NCBI GenBank assembly: GCA_964023275.1
Contig: OZ029913.1
Coordinates: 54,409,976-54,473,975, forward strand
Source: Norana najaformis
Lineage: Eukaryota; Annelida; Clitellata; Crassiclitellata; Hormogastridae
Direction: 5' to 3'
DNA: 64,000 nucleotides
In this document: in pieces, positions 30,478 to 45,699 of the stretch
How positions within the stretch are numbered: the first letter of the stretch is position 1
Layout: every line of letters begins with the position of its first letter
Made by a program: the position numbers and the translations under genes
Notes under the pieces: model-generated
What the model was told of the DNA's origin: nothing
The model's database searches: none
What the model saw: the letters and a program-made list of their open reading frames with translations, nothing else

Positions 30478-31704
30478 CCCAGTTCTCCTGTCCCAGTGAA
30501 TTGTGTGTAGGCATTACCAGCAAAATGACTGAGACCTGGTCACGCACGAACTGCTGTCTGATTGCAGTTGAAGTCAATCAGGCATGTATGGCTTTAACAA
30601 TGTCATGCACCATGAAGAAAACAAACAGCCTTTGAAGAGAGATGCATCTGCATTTTGCCTCTCTCGGGTCAGCAGCTTCACTAGCCGTCTGCAAAGCTGA
30701 GGTATTCCAGAAATTGTGGAACGTTTTGTACTTGGGTTGTGAGCTGGTTTGTGCGGTAGTTTTTAGAGATTGAGATGTGATGGATATTTGCAGTTCTGAT
30801 GAAGATGCTTCTGGTTTGGCTTTGATTTTATCAAGTCTGTCCTTGCACAACACAGAATATTTGTATGCACTTATATTTTGTTGTTTTAATCATGTTTGTG
30901 AAATTCATAACATGATCATGTATTGTACTAATGTCTGTGAAAGTATTTTTAGTATTAGTGAATACCAGACTGTTGGCTATCTATGATGGAAGGTTTTGGT
31001 AGAGCTGCAGCACTGAATATTTTATGAACAAATAATTTTTATTGATATTTTGGCAATTTTTATGGCAGTAATTATTAGGTGTTTAATGAAATTCAGATTT
31101 TGCCATTGCGTTAGATTCATATATTTCTGAGCCTTTTTGGCTTGCAGGCATTGCCCAGGTAATTATGCGCATTTTAGTGGTCTGGTAAAATGCGGATCAC
31201 GTGAACCCCTTTGATAAGAGCATCAACATATCATGTTTTATTAGAAACTTTAGTTTTTATGGGATTTTCTGTTGTGATATTTTGACAACAGTTTTTCATT
31301 GGAGGTGCAAAGGAAGGCTTTAGGCAACTACATCGTCAAAGACAGCTTGTTGTTTTGAGAATATCAGTGTAAATTATTTTTGCTTCTGAAGGTGTTTATG
31401 AACAGCCCTGAACATCTGGATAATTTTATCTCCAGTTTTTTGTAGGTGGGAGCCACTGTGTACAAGTCTGATAACTTTTTTTTATTAAAATATTGTGGAA
31501 CATTGTATATTTATTGGTTTAAATGGATGAAATTAGCTTGCAAAGTACAGCATTTAAAGTGTGGGTGGATTATATTACATTGCCAGAATGGTCGTTCATA
31601 AAATCTTATGCAGATATGCTGCTGCTATATGAATCCAGAAGAATTATAGAAAGTAAGGAAATTTCGAGGTAGAAACAAATGCAGTGTTTAGTAGTTCCAC
31701 AGTT

Positions 31705-32240
31705 TAACGACATCTTATGGCATCAAAGGCTGTTGACGTCGCCCTCCTCCTTTATCCAGGCTTGGGACTGGCACTACCCGAAAAACGGCAGTGGCGGCGT
31801 TTAAATGCAGTGTATATTAGTAATACTCGATTTTAATACAGATTGGCAAGGCATGCAGAAAAAGAGATAAACTGTCCAGGTAGCACACATATGTACACGC
31901 TTCTACAGAAACTCTACTGAAGCATTGTCCAGAGATCGAAGAATTATTTCACTGAGGCACAGATGTGACCACCGCAATCCAATGACACTACACTTTTTAT
32001 CACCCAACTTAATTTTACAAGACAACACCATAATGTTGCACTAAATTCCTGTACCCTAAACAACAAACACTTAACTACACTTGTTTACTAAACCATAAAG
32101 GATGTAGAACTGAGTGGACACCAGGTGGCAGCATAATTCATGGATTTTCACTCCATCCAAACGCGGAACATGCCCGATCGTGCTTAAATTCACTGCAGTT
32201 CCGTGCATCATATCGTCGATGCCAATCAGCCGCCAATGTG
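31705..32240 (+). repeat. dispersed repeat R3/R4 block
   Basis: Begins with TTTAACGACATCTTATGGCA...GTTGACGTCGCCCTCCTCC, also found at 47243-47296, and includes the R3 segment shared with 10868-11010. Class unknown to me; no coding frame seen. Confidence 0.6.
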
Positions 32241-35149
32241 ATACTGCTATAGAGAAAATGTTAGAAACACAATAATAGAGTCAATGGTTATAATGTGATC
32301 ACAGTGATCAGTTTGCAGTTGGCACCAAATGAAAACTTTTTGAACTTCATGAGCCTCTTTTTGCTTTACAAGTTAATACTGATTGTGTGAATTAAACACA
32401 AACTTAGCTGTAGGATGTTTTAAACTGATACAGACTTTCTGGAAAATGTTGAGATCTTTTTAAAATCGCCGAACAAGGAAAATTTTTATGTTTTAAAGAA
32501 TGATATAATCTACAGGTTGTGTCATAAAGTTTGCAGTTTAGGAATTGTTCACAGAACTTTATTCTGTTGAGTTTGCCTCTTCTGTTTGTTTTGCATTAAA
32601 ATTGTAAAGTTAGTTAGATCTTGTAATATGTGTGGTTATGTAGTGTTTACGTGCCCACACTGTTACATTGTTAAATGTAAACACATTTTCACAATGGTTT
32701 GTTTTTGATGAATTCGATTGCCGTAAAACTAGAGTTATTGGCATATCATGATATTGTTGTGTGCCACATGATTCTTGCATATTTTGGCATTAAAATGCCT
32801 TTCCTCTGAGAGCCGCGTTAGTTGGACCACAGTGTTCTCATTAACTTGTCGCCAGTTGTTCTAGTGGTGCAACACGGGCCAGGCTGTTGGCCCAATGAAA
32901 ACGTGGCTGCCTTGGAGATCTGGTGATGACACTGTGGTGTGAGTTAGACAATCGAGAAATGTAGTTTTGATCTGAGCAAAATATGAGCATGTATTAGGAG
33001 TTGAGATGACTTCCCACTGATCGGTTCGTGATATAGTAGATTGGTGGTATTGTTATTGTTATTATTATTATTATTATTCGATTTGTGAAATGCAAAAATA
33101 ACGTAACTAAATGCAACCACAAATGCGCTAAAGTAGCAACTAATAAGATGCCATAAATAGACGAGTCTTTAGTAGTGACTCAGAATGATCCAGTGTAGTG
33201 CTTTGGTAGCAGTGATTGTCTTTGTGGCGTTTTGTGTTGTCATCAAGTGTAGCTGAGTTGGTTGGGTTCAGTTTCTTGGTTAACTGCCTTTCTAGTCAAC
33301 TTTGCGTTACGTTAAATTCTGAGTTGTGCCTCTTTGCGTTGTACAGTGACGGAGCCTCGTGAAAGTCATACTTCTTTGATTGCTTTAAGTTTGCATGTGT
33401 GTTGCAGTGTGTTTTGTTTGGCACATGTTACAGTATAATGTTACTGGATGTTTTCCTTTCATATTTTAAGATGCTCCTATGCAGTCTGAAAGGTCATGGG
33501 CTGCTCTTTGTCTGACTGGACTGACCACATGTAACTGACCAGCTTGCAGATAGGCGTTGGTGCACCATCAGTTGCTGGCTTGTGCTGTAGAAGCTGTACG
33601 AGGATTAGGTTATATCTCTGGACAGGATTGAGGATGATACTCGTGCTCTCATTTAAACATTGAAGACATAATATATGTGTATATGTATCTGGCTATTTAT
33701 ATAGCACCTTTCAACCTCACAATGACTTTCTTTTCAGCTCCGTTTGTCAGTTTCTTATGCGATGCTTAATTCCCTCTAAGCTTAAAGGCACATGAGAGCT
33801 TGGCTGTTTTTTGCAGTTTAAAGTTTATTGCCATTATTTAAGATGTTGACCTGTCTGAAATCTCAGATCTTGGCTGAATGTGACTAATGGGATCGTGACT
33901 ATAGACTACAAAGCGAACATCAATTGATGCCTTATTTATTACGACAGCGGCGCTGTAGAAGTCTCCAGATAAGATCTGAAGATGTCGGATAAATGTGAGA
34001 AAGAGTACTAAAAAGGAACATGTCTGATAGGTTATTAGGTGAATCTGGTATTTATCATTCAGTGGTAAATACCTACCTCAGATGCCTTTGGCTGCAACTG
34101 ATCTGTCAAATAGCGCTTGTGCGACTCTTGAGAGGCCTACAAAAGCACTGATATAGATGTCTTTATGTTACTTTAAATTGAGTATTTTTGATTGCCTGTA
34201 ATGCACAGTCAGTGGATGGTTAAACCGTGTGCCTTTTTGTCTTCTTTACTCTTTGTCTGTGCTTTTCATAGAAAGATTTGGACTTTTTGGGAAAGCCCAA
34301 GAACCCCACAGAATCTAGAAGGCAGCTTGGCTGGAATTATTGCCACTCCTTTTAAGCTTTCAAGACATTCAGATTGAATTTAGAAACATTTACAGGTTCC
34401 CTTGGCCTTTGGAAGTTAATTTTCTTTGAGATCCGTGTCATGTGTTGAAACACGGATAGGAACACTGATTTACAAGGGCACAACAAAAAATTTGGGGCTT
34501 CTAGAATTTACAGTTGAAGGACTATAAAGTGCGAGGTCTGACTGACCTCAGTGTTTATTTAGCACTGATATTAATTAATTTTGGTTAATTCATGTGCAGA
34601 ACTGATTCAAGTTCAGAAAAATAACCAAAATGAAAATTTCTGATTGTATGAATTGATCTGAAATTCAGAATATCAACGTTAATATTTAGTTTGGCAGTTT
34701 CTATAAATAAAGTTGCCAGCTATAGAAACTTCAGATGAGCTTGGCTGTGATTGACTCAGACATTTGAATGTGCTCTTCAAAATGTATTATTTAAAATGAC
34801 TAAATTATGTGAGAAGTTAATGACTGACTGACAAATACATGGTCCAGTGAAAAAAATGGTGATCTGACATGGTTTGTCTGCACTTGAGTGTTACCAGTCA
34901 TCATATGATTTGTATGTACCTATGTTAAATAGAGCAAAAAACTGGATATATACATATGTATATATGCATACATACATATATATATATATACACCTGAGCC
35001 CTCTTACATGTCTCATTATAATGCAGATTTTAATACAGCATGGGCTTCAAATTTAATTCAGCTATAGAACATGATCTCATTATAACATTGCATTATAATG
35101 AAGTTCCAGTGTACATATACTGAACTCATACCAAATTCAGAAGAACATG

Positions 35150-35310
35150 GCACAGTGGCTGAACAGCTCGGCTTTTCACCCCACAACCTGAATTCGATTC
35201 CCTGGCTCATCAAGTGACATCAACAAAGATTGCATTGATGAAACGTCCAATACCTCGGACTGTATCGCCTTCGGTATGAGCGCCTTCTTGAAATCTAATG
35301 CGCAAATTCA
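35150..35310 (+). repeat. tRNA-derived SINE
   Basis: Perfect A box TGGCACAGTGG, then CTGAATTCGATTCCC as B box (one mismatch). Confidence 0.65.
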
Positions 35311-37387
35311 CAAGAATCTCAAGGGTTTCCTGAGAAAAGAGTAACAGTCCAGACCTCTAGTTGACCCTACCCTTATGAACAGCAAAAGAGTAACAGTCTA
35401 GACCTCTAGTTGACCCGACCCTGATGAACATTACTCTCTACAATCTTAAGTGGTGTTACTCATTTTTCCAGTGGCATTGAGGTAATTCTTTCAGCCAAAG
35501 ATGCAGCAGCTCAGAATTCTTGTTACTGTTGCCTGACTGATCTGAGTGAGTCCAACAACCTATTTATGTTTAGCATTACACCAGAGACTCATATTAGGAC
35601 ACTTTGAATCCTTATAATATATGGTCAAGGTCATGAATCCAAAAATTGATTCAGCTTTAGAAAATAAACCGATTATGACACAACTTTGTCATAATGCAGT
35701 TCTTAACATGGCTCCCAATGACAGTTACTTACATCGAGCTTCCAGTTTAGTAGTTTGATCTTTACACTTACAGCTAATTTAAAGTGCATTTATGAATATC
35801 CGTCATATTTTGAGAGCAACAGAAATTTCAATTTTACAAGGTAATAATTTAATCCTGCAGTAACTCAGTTGCCAAAGATACTTGCTTACTGGTAAAGTAC
35901 CATTTGATGCGATGCTTGCATTGTATATAGTGCACATGATCAAAACAGAAAATCAGAATGGACCAACATGTTTTGAAGCTTCTATTAGTTTTGGGTAGAA
36001 GAATAAAGACGGTTGCAGTCGGCTGCTGCATATTGATTGCCGTACTGTTTATTTTTAGCTTTTCATCTGCTGTGTTGTATTTTCAAATGAAATGCCATTG
36101 ATCTCAGATAATAATCATCATGAATTCGCTCATATAAAATAATAACTTCCTGTTTGGACTGATTTTGAATCACCCTTGGGTGCTTTATACTTCGGGTAAA
36201 ACATGAACTAACTGCCGTAAGCTTAAAAGGGATATACTTAGAGAAAAATAATTATTTATTAAAGGTCCGTAATGACATTGTGGAACAAAGCAAATGACTT
36301 CTGATAGGGGCTCATCTCTTAGCACTATGGAAGTATTATTATGTATTATGTGATTTCATTATTCTTGCTTGTAGTCTGTTGAGACATTTTTGCTTCAATT
36401 GCGTATCTTTACGTTGGTTGGCTGTGTGCTGAACTGTTATGTTTCTTTGCATTTTATTCTGATTCAGTGGTCCAGATCATTTAAGTGAGTTTAACGAGAA
36501 GGGTTAAAATTAAGTTATTAATGCTCTTAACTTGTACTGTTATATCAGTACATGTGCATAAGCTGACAAGTAACGGTTGAGAAACGTGTACCACAATGCA
36601 TCATGGAAATTTTATGCAGCTATTGCATATCAAGTTAAAATCTGTAGGGGATTGATTGATAATTTGTTCCTGTGAATAAGCTCGTGGTTTTCTCAAGCTT
36701 TTGCTGGCTGCTGAATTTACATTTTTAAATATTCCCAATATGTATACAATCAATGTAATAATGTTTATATACTTTAAGATATATATATATATATATATAT
36801 GATATATGCTCTGTTACTGGCATATAGGCATGTTGTTTAAGTTTATTGTAAAAAGTAGCTGTGGTAATGTGGTATTTATTGTTCGGCTGTATAACGTGCC
36901 TTTATGACAAGTGTTAGGCGCTTTTGAAACTGTAACATATCAATGTATTTGTGTGTAAATGCACATTACAGCAGCTGGAGGCACGACTATATTTGTGTTT
37001 CAGTTAACTGATGTTGAGTAATCGTTACTGTCATTCTGGTGTAATTGATTTCTGAATTTTTTATTTTACCCATCAGTCATTTCTTTCTGTTGACTGTGGT
37101 TTGGCTTTGATGAAAAAGATTACATTATAAGTTACAAATGTTTTGACTGGAACATTTTGGTTTATCTGTATTATGTGAATTCAGAATGTGTGATTTTACT
37201 AGAGTAGAAATCAAGTTTTCCTCTTAATAATTAGTATTGGTTTTAGCAGTTTAATCCTCTCTTCCGTTATCTGGTTTGGCCTGAACGGTTAATTCTGAAC
37301 TCTTAGGTTTGATTTTTGTTGGATGTGAACATTAAAGCCTTTGCTGTTGGTTGTTGACAATAATCACTTTGATCAGGAGATTTATTT

Positions 37388-37450
37388 CATTTACTGATTT
37401 ATTTATTTAAAGCACTTATTACAAGTGCATCAAGTGCTTTACATAAATAA
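37388..37450 (+). repeat. inverted repeat next to the piggyBac element
   Basis: TTTATTTATTTAAAGCACTT pairs with AAGTGCTTTACATAAATAAA around a short loop, 50 bp upstream of the TTAA site. Confidence 0.65.
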
Positions 37451-37517
37451 ATAAAACTTAACGCCATAGAACTTGGTTTCTACTTACCAGTACGCTTAAC
37501 CCCTTTACCGTGAACCC

Positions 37518-37573
37518 CGAGTTAACTCGTCCAGCGGGAACCCATTGTGCAGCGTGATCCCCGAGTTAACTCG
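37518..37573 (+). repeat. two subterminal palindromes CGAGTTAACTCG in the piggyBac element
   Basis: The 12-bp perfect palindrome occurs at 37518-37529 and 37562-37573, 44 bp apart, just inside the left end. Subterminal repeats are frequent in piggyBac elements and may bind transposase; that role is inferred. Confidence 0.7.
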
Positions 37574-37743
37574 TCCGCACGATATGCATCTATTCACTCA
37601 CCGTGTATGCCGAATAAATTCGTCCTAATGGCAATAGCAAAATATAATTGTTCTTTACGATTAAAATAACGGCTTTCCATATTATAAATTAGGTCATACG
37701 CCTGACGGGCCAACTAAATAAAATTATATAATTCACACTAAAA

Positions 37744-37833
37744 ATGGCTGGTCGCAAGCGTGGTTTATCTAACGAAGAAATACATCGTTTATTAGTTGAA
37801 AGTGATGATAGTTTGCCCGATGAGAGTGATTGA
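37744..37833 (+). pseudogene. N-terminal relic of piggyBac transposase
   Basis: 29 codons starting MAGRKRGLSNEEIHRLL followed by an Asp/Ser-rich stretch and a stop. A basic start followed by an acidic SD-rich run is the usual N-terminus of piggyBac transposases. No catalytic core follows. Confidence 0.55.
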
Positions 37834-38080
37834 TGATAGCTAACTAAGTTCTAGTTCTAGTAACATTGTTGTGTGAGAAAATGATGACAGTGCTGATAGC
37901 CAGAAATCCGCTCAGTAGGCCTAGGACAGCGGTTCGCGTCTGCGTGGTCAAGAGATGAAATCGGGCCACGTCAACGCTTAGCATTTAGGCCTATAGGAAC
38001 ACCTAGAACACGTGTTTCAGTTGCTGACACGACGGATCCAGTGGAAAATTGAACTATACTGGTCTACAAAACCATTGAAT

Positions 38081-38113
38081 GAGACTCCTTATCTTCGGAA
38101 TATAAGGAGTCTC
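38081..38113 (+). repeat. 12-bp perfect hairpin inside the piggyBac element
   Basis: Arms GAGACTCCTTAT (38081-38092) and ATAAGGAGTCTC (38102-38113) are exact complements around a 9-nt loop. It lies about 270 bp inside the right end. Confidence 0.8.
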
Positions 38114-38388
38114 TCGATTTTTCCTGCAGCATGCTTTGGAATATATCATACAAAGCGAATATACTAAACTGGCGCTATATAAATTGATAAGGAGCACTAC
38201 AGGGCTACTTTAAAAAAATTATTATATGTTGACTTTTATGTTTCTCAGAGCAAAGAAAGACTTCTGGAGTGTTACAATTACAAATATCAGTCTTCCTTAA
38301 TCACATGCATTATTTTGAAGAATACCTAAAAATAAATACACATGTGTGGAAAGAATTGAAAAAATTTATTCCACGGTAAAGGGGTTAA

Positions 38389-40500
<2,112 letters not shown>

Positions 40501-43500
40501 ATGAAGACAAGGGCTTTTCTCGGCGTTTTCCTGGTTGTATCTTTGCTGTCGGGCATTGACTGTATCCGTTGGAAACTGTGTGGTGGTAAGATTTCGAAAT
40601 TTTATTTGAACATCGTAATGGGCTAAGTTTGTATGTTGTATTGATCGTTTCCACTGCGGTTATTCACAATCTCAGGCGCACGTGTGAGAGCCGAGAACTT
40701 GGCCGGAGAACCCGAATCGGAATTTGATTCCTACTAGTTTCAGAACTTCAGACTGTTTGCTCCATTTTAATTAAGTGCATGTGCATAGACATCCAAAGAT
40801 CTAGACGCTAGGCCGTTTAATCGTTCTGCAGCGTGATCCAAACCAATATTTCCGTCAATTTACCTATAAACGAATTAGTAATATGACTCGTGGGTGATGT
40901 CATCCAGGCAAACCCATTTACAGCTAGAGGAGCGGGATGAAAGTGCTTATGTATGTATGTATGTATGTACGTGTGTATGTATATGTAAGTGTGTGTATGT
41001 ATGTATGTATGAATGTATTGGCACATTTTTATATAGCACATTTTAAAGACTTCTGTCAAAGGTGTAGGCAGGAGAAGTTTGCTGAAAATTTTACACAAGT
41101 AAGTACTGAGGTGAAGGTCATTAGACCAAGATCCAATTTATACAGCGCCATGCATAATTATTGTCATGTCATATATAGCCTTTTTGTTTACATATAGTCA
41201 GTTCTAAAGTTTCACCAAACAGCCATTATGTGTATATGTGGGCACAGATTTTATTTTAGCATGCAGCTCACAATGACAGGGATTGTGGCACTGATAATAA
41301 ACGCTCCCATCAGTAACTAACCTACCCATCTGGCACATTATAATAAATAATTTACTTTTAGGCTCTGTCTATTCTGGAAGAAGAAGGGCAGCTCCAGAAG
41401 TGGGTGTGGCATAAATTTTGGTGATATTCATGTAAACAGTATTTGAAAACCATTACAAATGTCATTAAAAGTATGCACAAATCGGCAAAAATAATTCTGA
41501 GTTTATAGTTGCTGCTGATAGTGAATGATTAACTGATGATAAACATAATTTTGCTTAGGCTTATATTAATGAAATTGGACAAAGTTGTGTTTTACAACAT
41601 CATTCGCACTCTAAACAATCTTCTGCACAAACTTTTCACGAGTCATTTTATTTGGAGCATTTCTTCCGAATTCAGAAGAAATTCCTTCTTGATTTTAGGT
41701 TCAGGTAAAGTTAGCAATGTCAAGGTCAGCGGTTGTGACAGCGATCCGATTTGTAGCTTGAAAAAGGGACAAAATTCTTCGTTTTCAGTAACTTTTGTCT
41801 CCAGTAAGTTTCTTTGAAGTTCTACCTTTCTATCAATTCAGTAGTTTATTTTTAATTTAATAATTAGTCATATGGTTAGATAATATATAACTTGCAAATA
41901 TTTTGTCATAGTAGGAATAGTTTCAATTAAGATCATCACAAAGTTATGGCTTCAAATATATTGAGGTCAACATGTACAATTGTACATACATTTGACTGCC
42001 TTACTCATACTGTATGATCAAGTTGCTATGCTGCCTAATTGTGTAGTAGGTAGATTCATTAATTAGCAGATAGTAACAATCTTCTGCCCTTGTTCAGCTT
42101 TATGCTTCCAATGAGGCCTATTCCCAATAGTGCTGAGCTTGTTGTATTCACCAGTTGTGACTGCCTGTTTTGTCGTCACATTGAATTTCAGATTTTGATG
42201 TAGGTCAGCTGGGTATTACTGCTGTATATTTGCACACACTTTTCACCTTAACATACATAACTAGGGTTTTGAGTGGTTCAGACCTATTATTTGTGTTGGA
42301 ACCACTGCAAATTAACCAGGAATTTCTGATAGCCAATCCTTTCAAGGTTCTTCTTAAAAGCTTTGGTAGTGTCCAGTGAGACAGTACTGTCACCCTAACT
42401 ATTCCACAGGTATACAACTCTTGCAGTGAAAAATCGCCACCTTATTGTTCCTTTCAGTTTCTTAAATAATTTTATCTGCGTCCTCCATTCGCCTTGCTTG
42501 GTGGTTATTGAAAGAACCTCTCCCTATGCACTGCCTCCTTTCCAGTGATAATCTTTTAAGCTTCGATTTGGTCTCCTCTGCTTCTTCTTCTCTCCAGTGT
42601 TGTTAGCCCACACCTTTTCAACCTTTCTTCATGGTTCAGATCACTGTAACCCCAAATCATTTTGATAGCATGCCTTTGCACTTTCTCCAGTTGTTCTATG
42701 TCATATTTTAGATATGGATTCCTTACCTGGATGCAATATTACAGCTGTAGCCTCATGAGTGATTTGTGCTTCAGTATTATATCCTAGACTCTGCTAACTA
42801 TTGTCCTTTTGATCATAGCTAAGGTTGAGTTAGCCTTTTTGCTGCTTCAGCACATTGCCTTGAAGGTCTTGCACTCTTAAGTGTAATCGCTCCCAGGTCC
42901 CTTTCTTCCTCACTCACTTCCCACTTCATGTGAAAATTCTTTGTTTCTCTTTGCTGGATACATTTCCCTCTTCCTTTTTCAACGGGCCTACCCTTTCTTT
43001 CTGTTTCATCTTGCTTCTAAGATAATTGTCCTGCTTTACATTCCTTGTTAACTTCTGCTCGAAACTCTCTGTTCCTCTCTTGTTTTTTATATAAATTATA
43101 TGAACAAATCCTGTCCAACGTCCCAGTGTTCTCATTCTCAGCCGTTCTTGTTATTATCTTTCCCTGTCCCAGCCTGTATCACACAACCCTACAAGAAAAA
43201 CAGAAGTGACTTTTATTTTAATCAGAATCAGATATAATTTTTTTTACTATGTATTCTGGATTAATAATGAAATTATTTTATTTCATCAGATGAAGCTGTA
43301 ACAAGCGCCAAAGCCGTGGTCCATGGTATTATTCTTGGCGTTCCTGTGCCTTTCCCACTGGATAATCCCAATGCATGCAAGAACTCTGGAATGACCTGTC
43401 CTTTGGTGACTGGAACACAGTACACCTATGTCAACAACATTTTTGTCTCACCAAAGTATCCTAATGTAAGAACAGTTTCACATCAGTTTCTTTTGCTAGA

Positions 43501-44564
43501 TATGTGGCCTGGTTAATTAAACATATTCGTGTAATTCAGCTTATTTAAATAATAGTTTAAAAGACGTCATGTATGCCAAAATGTTAGCAGGTCGGTGTAT
43601 TGCACATTTCGCTTTGCTGACGTGCTTTCTGTTCTTAATGACATTTAACGTCATTTAAGCTAGCATAAGAAGTGCTTATGTGAGGCACCTAAAAGGTGCT
43701 ATATCAAATGTCTAGATAACTAACTAACTAAAATAAGTAGTTTCACTTGCTTAAAGGAAGTTTATCAGTCACTTCACCAGAATTTTCTCCAACTCTCAGT
43801 GTCTCTGGACTTCCTCTTTGCTTGTCCTTTCCCTTTCATTCAAAACTCAAATGGTACTCCTTAATCATTATAGTACTAATTCCTGTCTTTCACCATCCCA
43901 GCTACGGCTACGCATGATACCATACAAAATTTTTGATGACAATGATCGTGATAATGATGATGAACTTAAGGATGATTATCGGCTTGGCCTCATTAGGTAT
44001 TGGCCAGTTACTGAACTGACAATACAGGGTGGCTTTTGAGGATTTGATTAGGCACCCATAAATAAGTTGCTTTTCCTTGTGAATTTTGTATGATACTGAG
44101 AAATTACATTTAATAATGTTACCTTATTTTGGATATGATTGGGTGGCACAGATGTGAAAATCCCCTTAACGTTTTACCCCAAGATAAAAAATTTCTCATT
44201 GAAACTACTTACCCTACTTATGGGTTACTCTGGAGAAATTGAGATAGTATTCAAATCTGGAGTAACAGTGACTCATCTACGAGTTTTTATGGACTCTTAA
44301 AGCACAGTAACTTAAAGTTGGGAACCAGGCAAAGCAAATTTTCTGCTTGCAATGTATAATTAGGAGACTAGCTTCGTTTTTTATTATACTTTTGTGGTGG
44401 CTTGGTTGTGACATTTGTTTCCTTTGCCATAGGTGAAACTGGTAGTGAAGTACGAAGTTGTGGATCAGAATGGCAAAGATCTCTTCTGTGTCGAGATCCC
44501 TGTGCAGATTGTCAATTCAAGCAAACACAACACAAGCAATCTGCACTTTCTGAGGAAACTGTAA
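40501..44564 (+). CDS. NPC2-like ML-domain protein, copy A (4 exons)
   Basis: Small secreted/lysosomal sterol-binding protein of the NPC2 (Niemann-Pick C2, MD-2-related lipid-recognition) family, which in animals passes cholesterol to NPC1. Exons 40501-40585, 41699-41803, 43290-43465 and 44433-44564 join to 165 residues. Residues 1 to about 20 (MKTRAFLGVFLVVSLLSG) are a signal peptide. Six cysteines of the ML fold are present: in KLCGG, SGC, PIC, NAC, MTC and LFC. The family signature VTF.SN....SAKAVVHG, the VPVPFP loop and the last strand FCVEIPVQIV are clear. An N-glycosylation sequon (NSS) precedes the VTF strand. Relative to human NPC2 the protein has a C-terminal extension of about 15 residues after PVQIV. 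Intron phases are 1, 1, 0. Intron 2 carries a LINE remnant. Whether it is the true NPC2 orthologue or a lineage-specific paralogue cannot be decided here. Confidence 0.94.
40948..41010 (+). repeat. (GTAT)n microsatellite
   Basis: Imperfect TATG/TGTA repeat in NPC2-A intron 1, next to a TTTATATAGCACATTTTAAA repeat tail. Confidence 0.85.
42200..43140 (-). mobile_element. internally deleted CR1/L2-like LINE in NPC2-A intron 2
   Basis: On the minus strand, 43135-42926 reads ...ESFEQKLTRNVKQDNYLRSKMKQKERVGPL, the linker between endonuclease and reverse transcriptase in this LINE group. After a gap with no RT core, 42640-42540 encodes ERLKRCGLTTLERRRSRGDQIE and about 42430-42310 FFTARVVYLWNS...STVSLDTTKAFKKNLER, the known C-terminal motifs. 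The RT core is deleted and frames are broken, so it is dead. Confidence 0.75.
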
Positions 44565-45329
44565 AATAAGAATGAACTGACCTAGTCTGAAACTTGTCTT
44601 CATTCATTCATTCCATATTCTGACTTGCATCTCTTGTAAATCATGCCTCTACTGTTTTGTGGTTCAGTTTTTCAACATGTCTGTATGGTTGTATCCACAG
44701 ACTTATACAGCATGTTTTAAAATGATGTAGTGCTGGCCATTTTCATTATACTGTGTGTGTGTGCATGTGCACTGCTAAGTATTCTGATGAGCTTCTATGG
44801 TAATCTGGTATATGGAAAACTCGTTTCTTCTGTGTTGTCTTAAGTCAGAATCACAGAAGGCTAGTCAGTTAAATGAATCTGTGCTTCAATTTAGTATACT
44901 TCTGGAGGACAGGGTTTACTGGTAATATGTTGGGTGCTGAATGGGACAGTGTGTATTGGTTTAAGCCTTTTTACAGTGCTGTTAGATAGTATGTGAGGAC
45001 ATACATTGTTATCCTGGCTAAAAGTGAGCTGATTAATGCACTTTCCCATTGTTCACAGTAACTTTTTCTTAAATGATATTTCATTTTACCCAGAAGTCTT
45101 TTTACAAGTTTGATTTTTAATAGCCAGAATTGTACTTCAGTTTTTTTATAGTTTCTAATCAAATTCTGTTCATGTTTGCCTTTTGTATTTGAGATGGATA
45201 GGTTGTCTTTTAGATAATTTAAAGTAAATTGTGGAATCTGTGAAGGTTATAAATCAAAACAGACTTTTAAATTCATCTTGTGGTTAGACTTTATCATTAT
45301 TTAAAATGTTGGGAATTTTGTTACAAGAG

Positions 45330-45485
45330 GATATGGTCCAGGCGAGAAAAAGCATTTGCAAATTCAAGACCCGGGTCTCTATTTTGCATCCAGCGTTTGA
45401 ATCCCACATTTTTAATTGTCGAGACATGTAACCACACAGATGGTTGGTTGGTGGATTGCTGTTGATGCATTTGTCTGTCACTGAA
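45330..45485 (+). repeat. tRNA-like SINE family S7, copy 2
   Basis: GCGTTTGAATCCCAC (B-box-like) followed by GGTGGATTGCTGTTGATGCA, matching the body at about 21140-21155. Confidence 0.5.
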
Positions 45486-45699
45486 ATATTCTTAAACCCC
45501 AGTATCGTGTCTAAACAAGGGTGGATTGTAATTGTAATTAAAACCGTGTATCACAATATCCATTACAGTGGATGCCCACAGACAGCCACACACCCCTGGG
45601 ATGTCTGTATATAGCCCACATTAAATTCCACCAGTGCCCCACCACTGATGCTGTTTGAGTCTGGTCAGTGCTCTCCCGGGTAAGTCAGAGTGTGAAGCT

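Larger units (their letters stand above)
30478..37495. other. PKA 3' UTR and gene-free region
   Basis: The first part must include the PKA 3' untranslated region; I cannot fix the polyadenylation site. The rest holds one SINE, the R3/R4 block and short TA and TTA runs. No coding signal seen. Confidence 0.6.
37500..38384 (+). mobile_element. piggyBac-type non-autonomous element
   Basis: TTAA at 37496-37499 and 38385-38388 flanks exact 13-bp inverted ends CCCCTTTACCGTG (37500-37512; complement 38372-38384). TTAA duplication and CCC ends are diagnostic of piggyBac. The element is 885 bp. It contains a short N-terminal transposase-like frame, two copies of a 12-bp palindrome near the left end, and a hairpin near the middle right. 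Confidence 0.92.

Noticed and set aside
32644-32684. GTGTTTAC / GTAAACAC inverted repeat
   Set aside because: Only 8 bp with a 25-nt spacer; expected by chance in 64 kb of AT-rich DNA.
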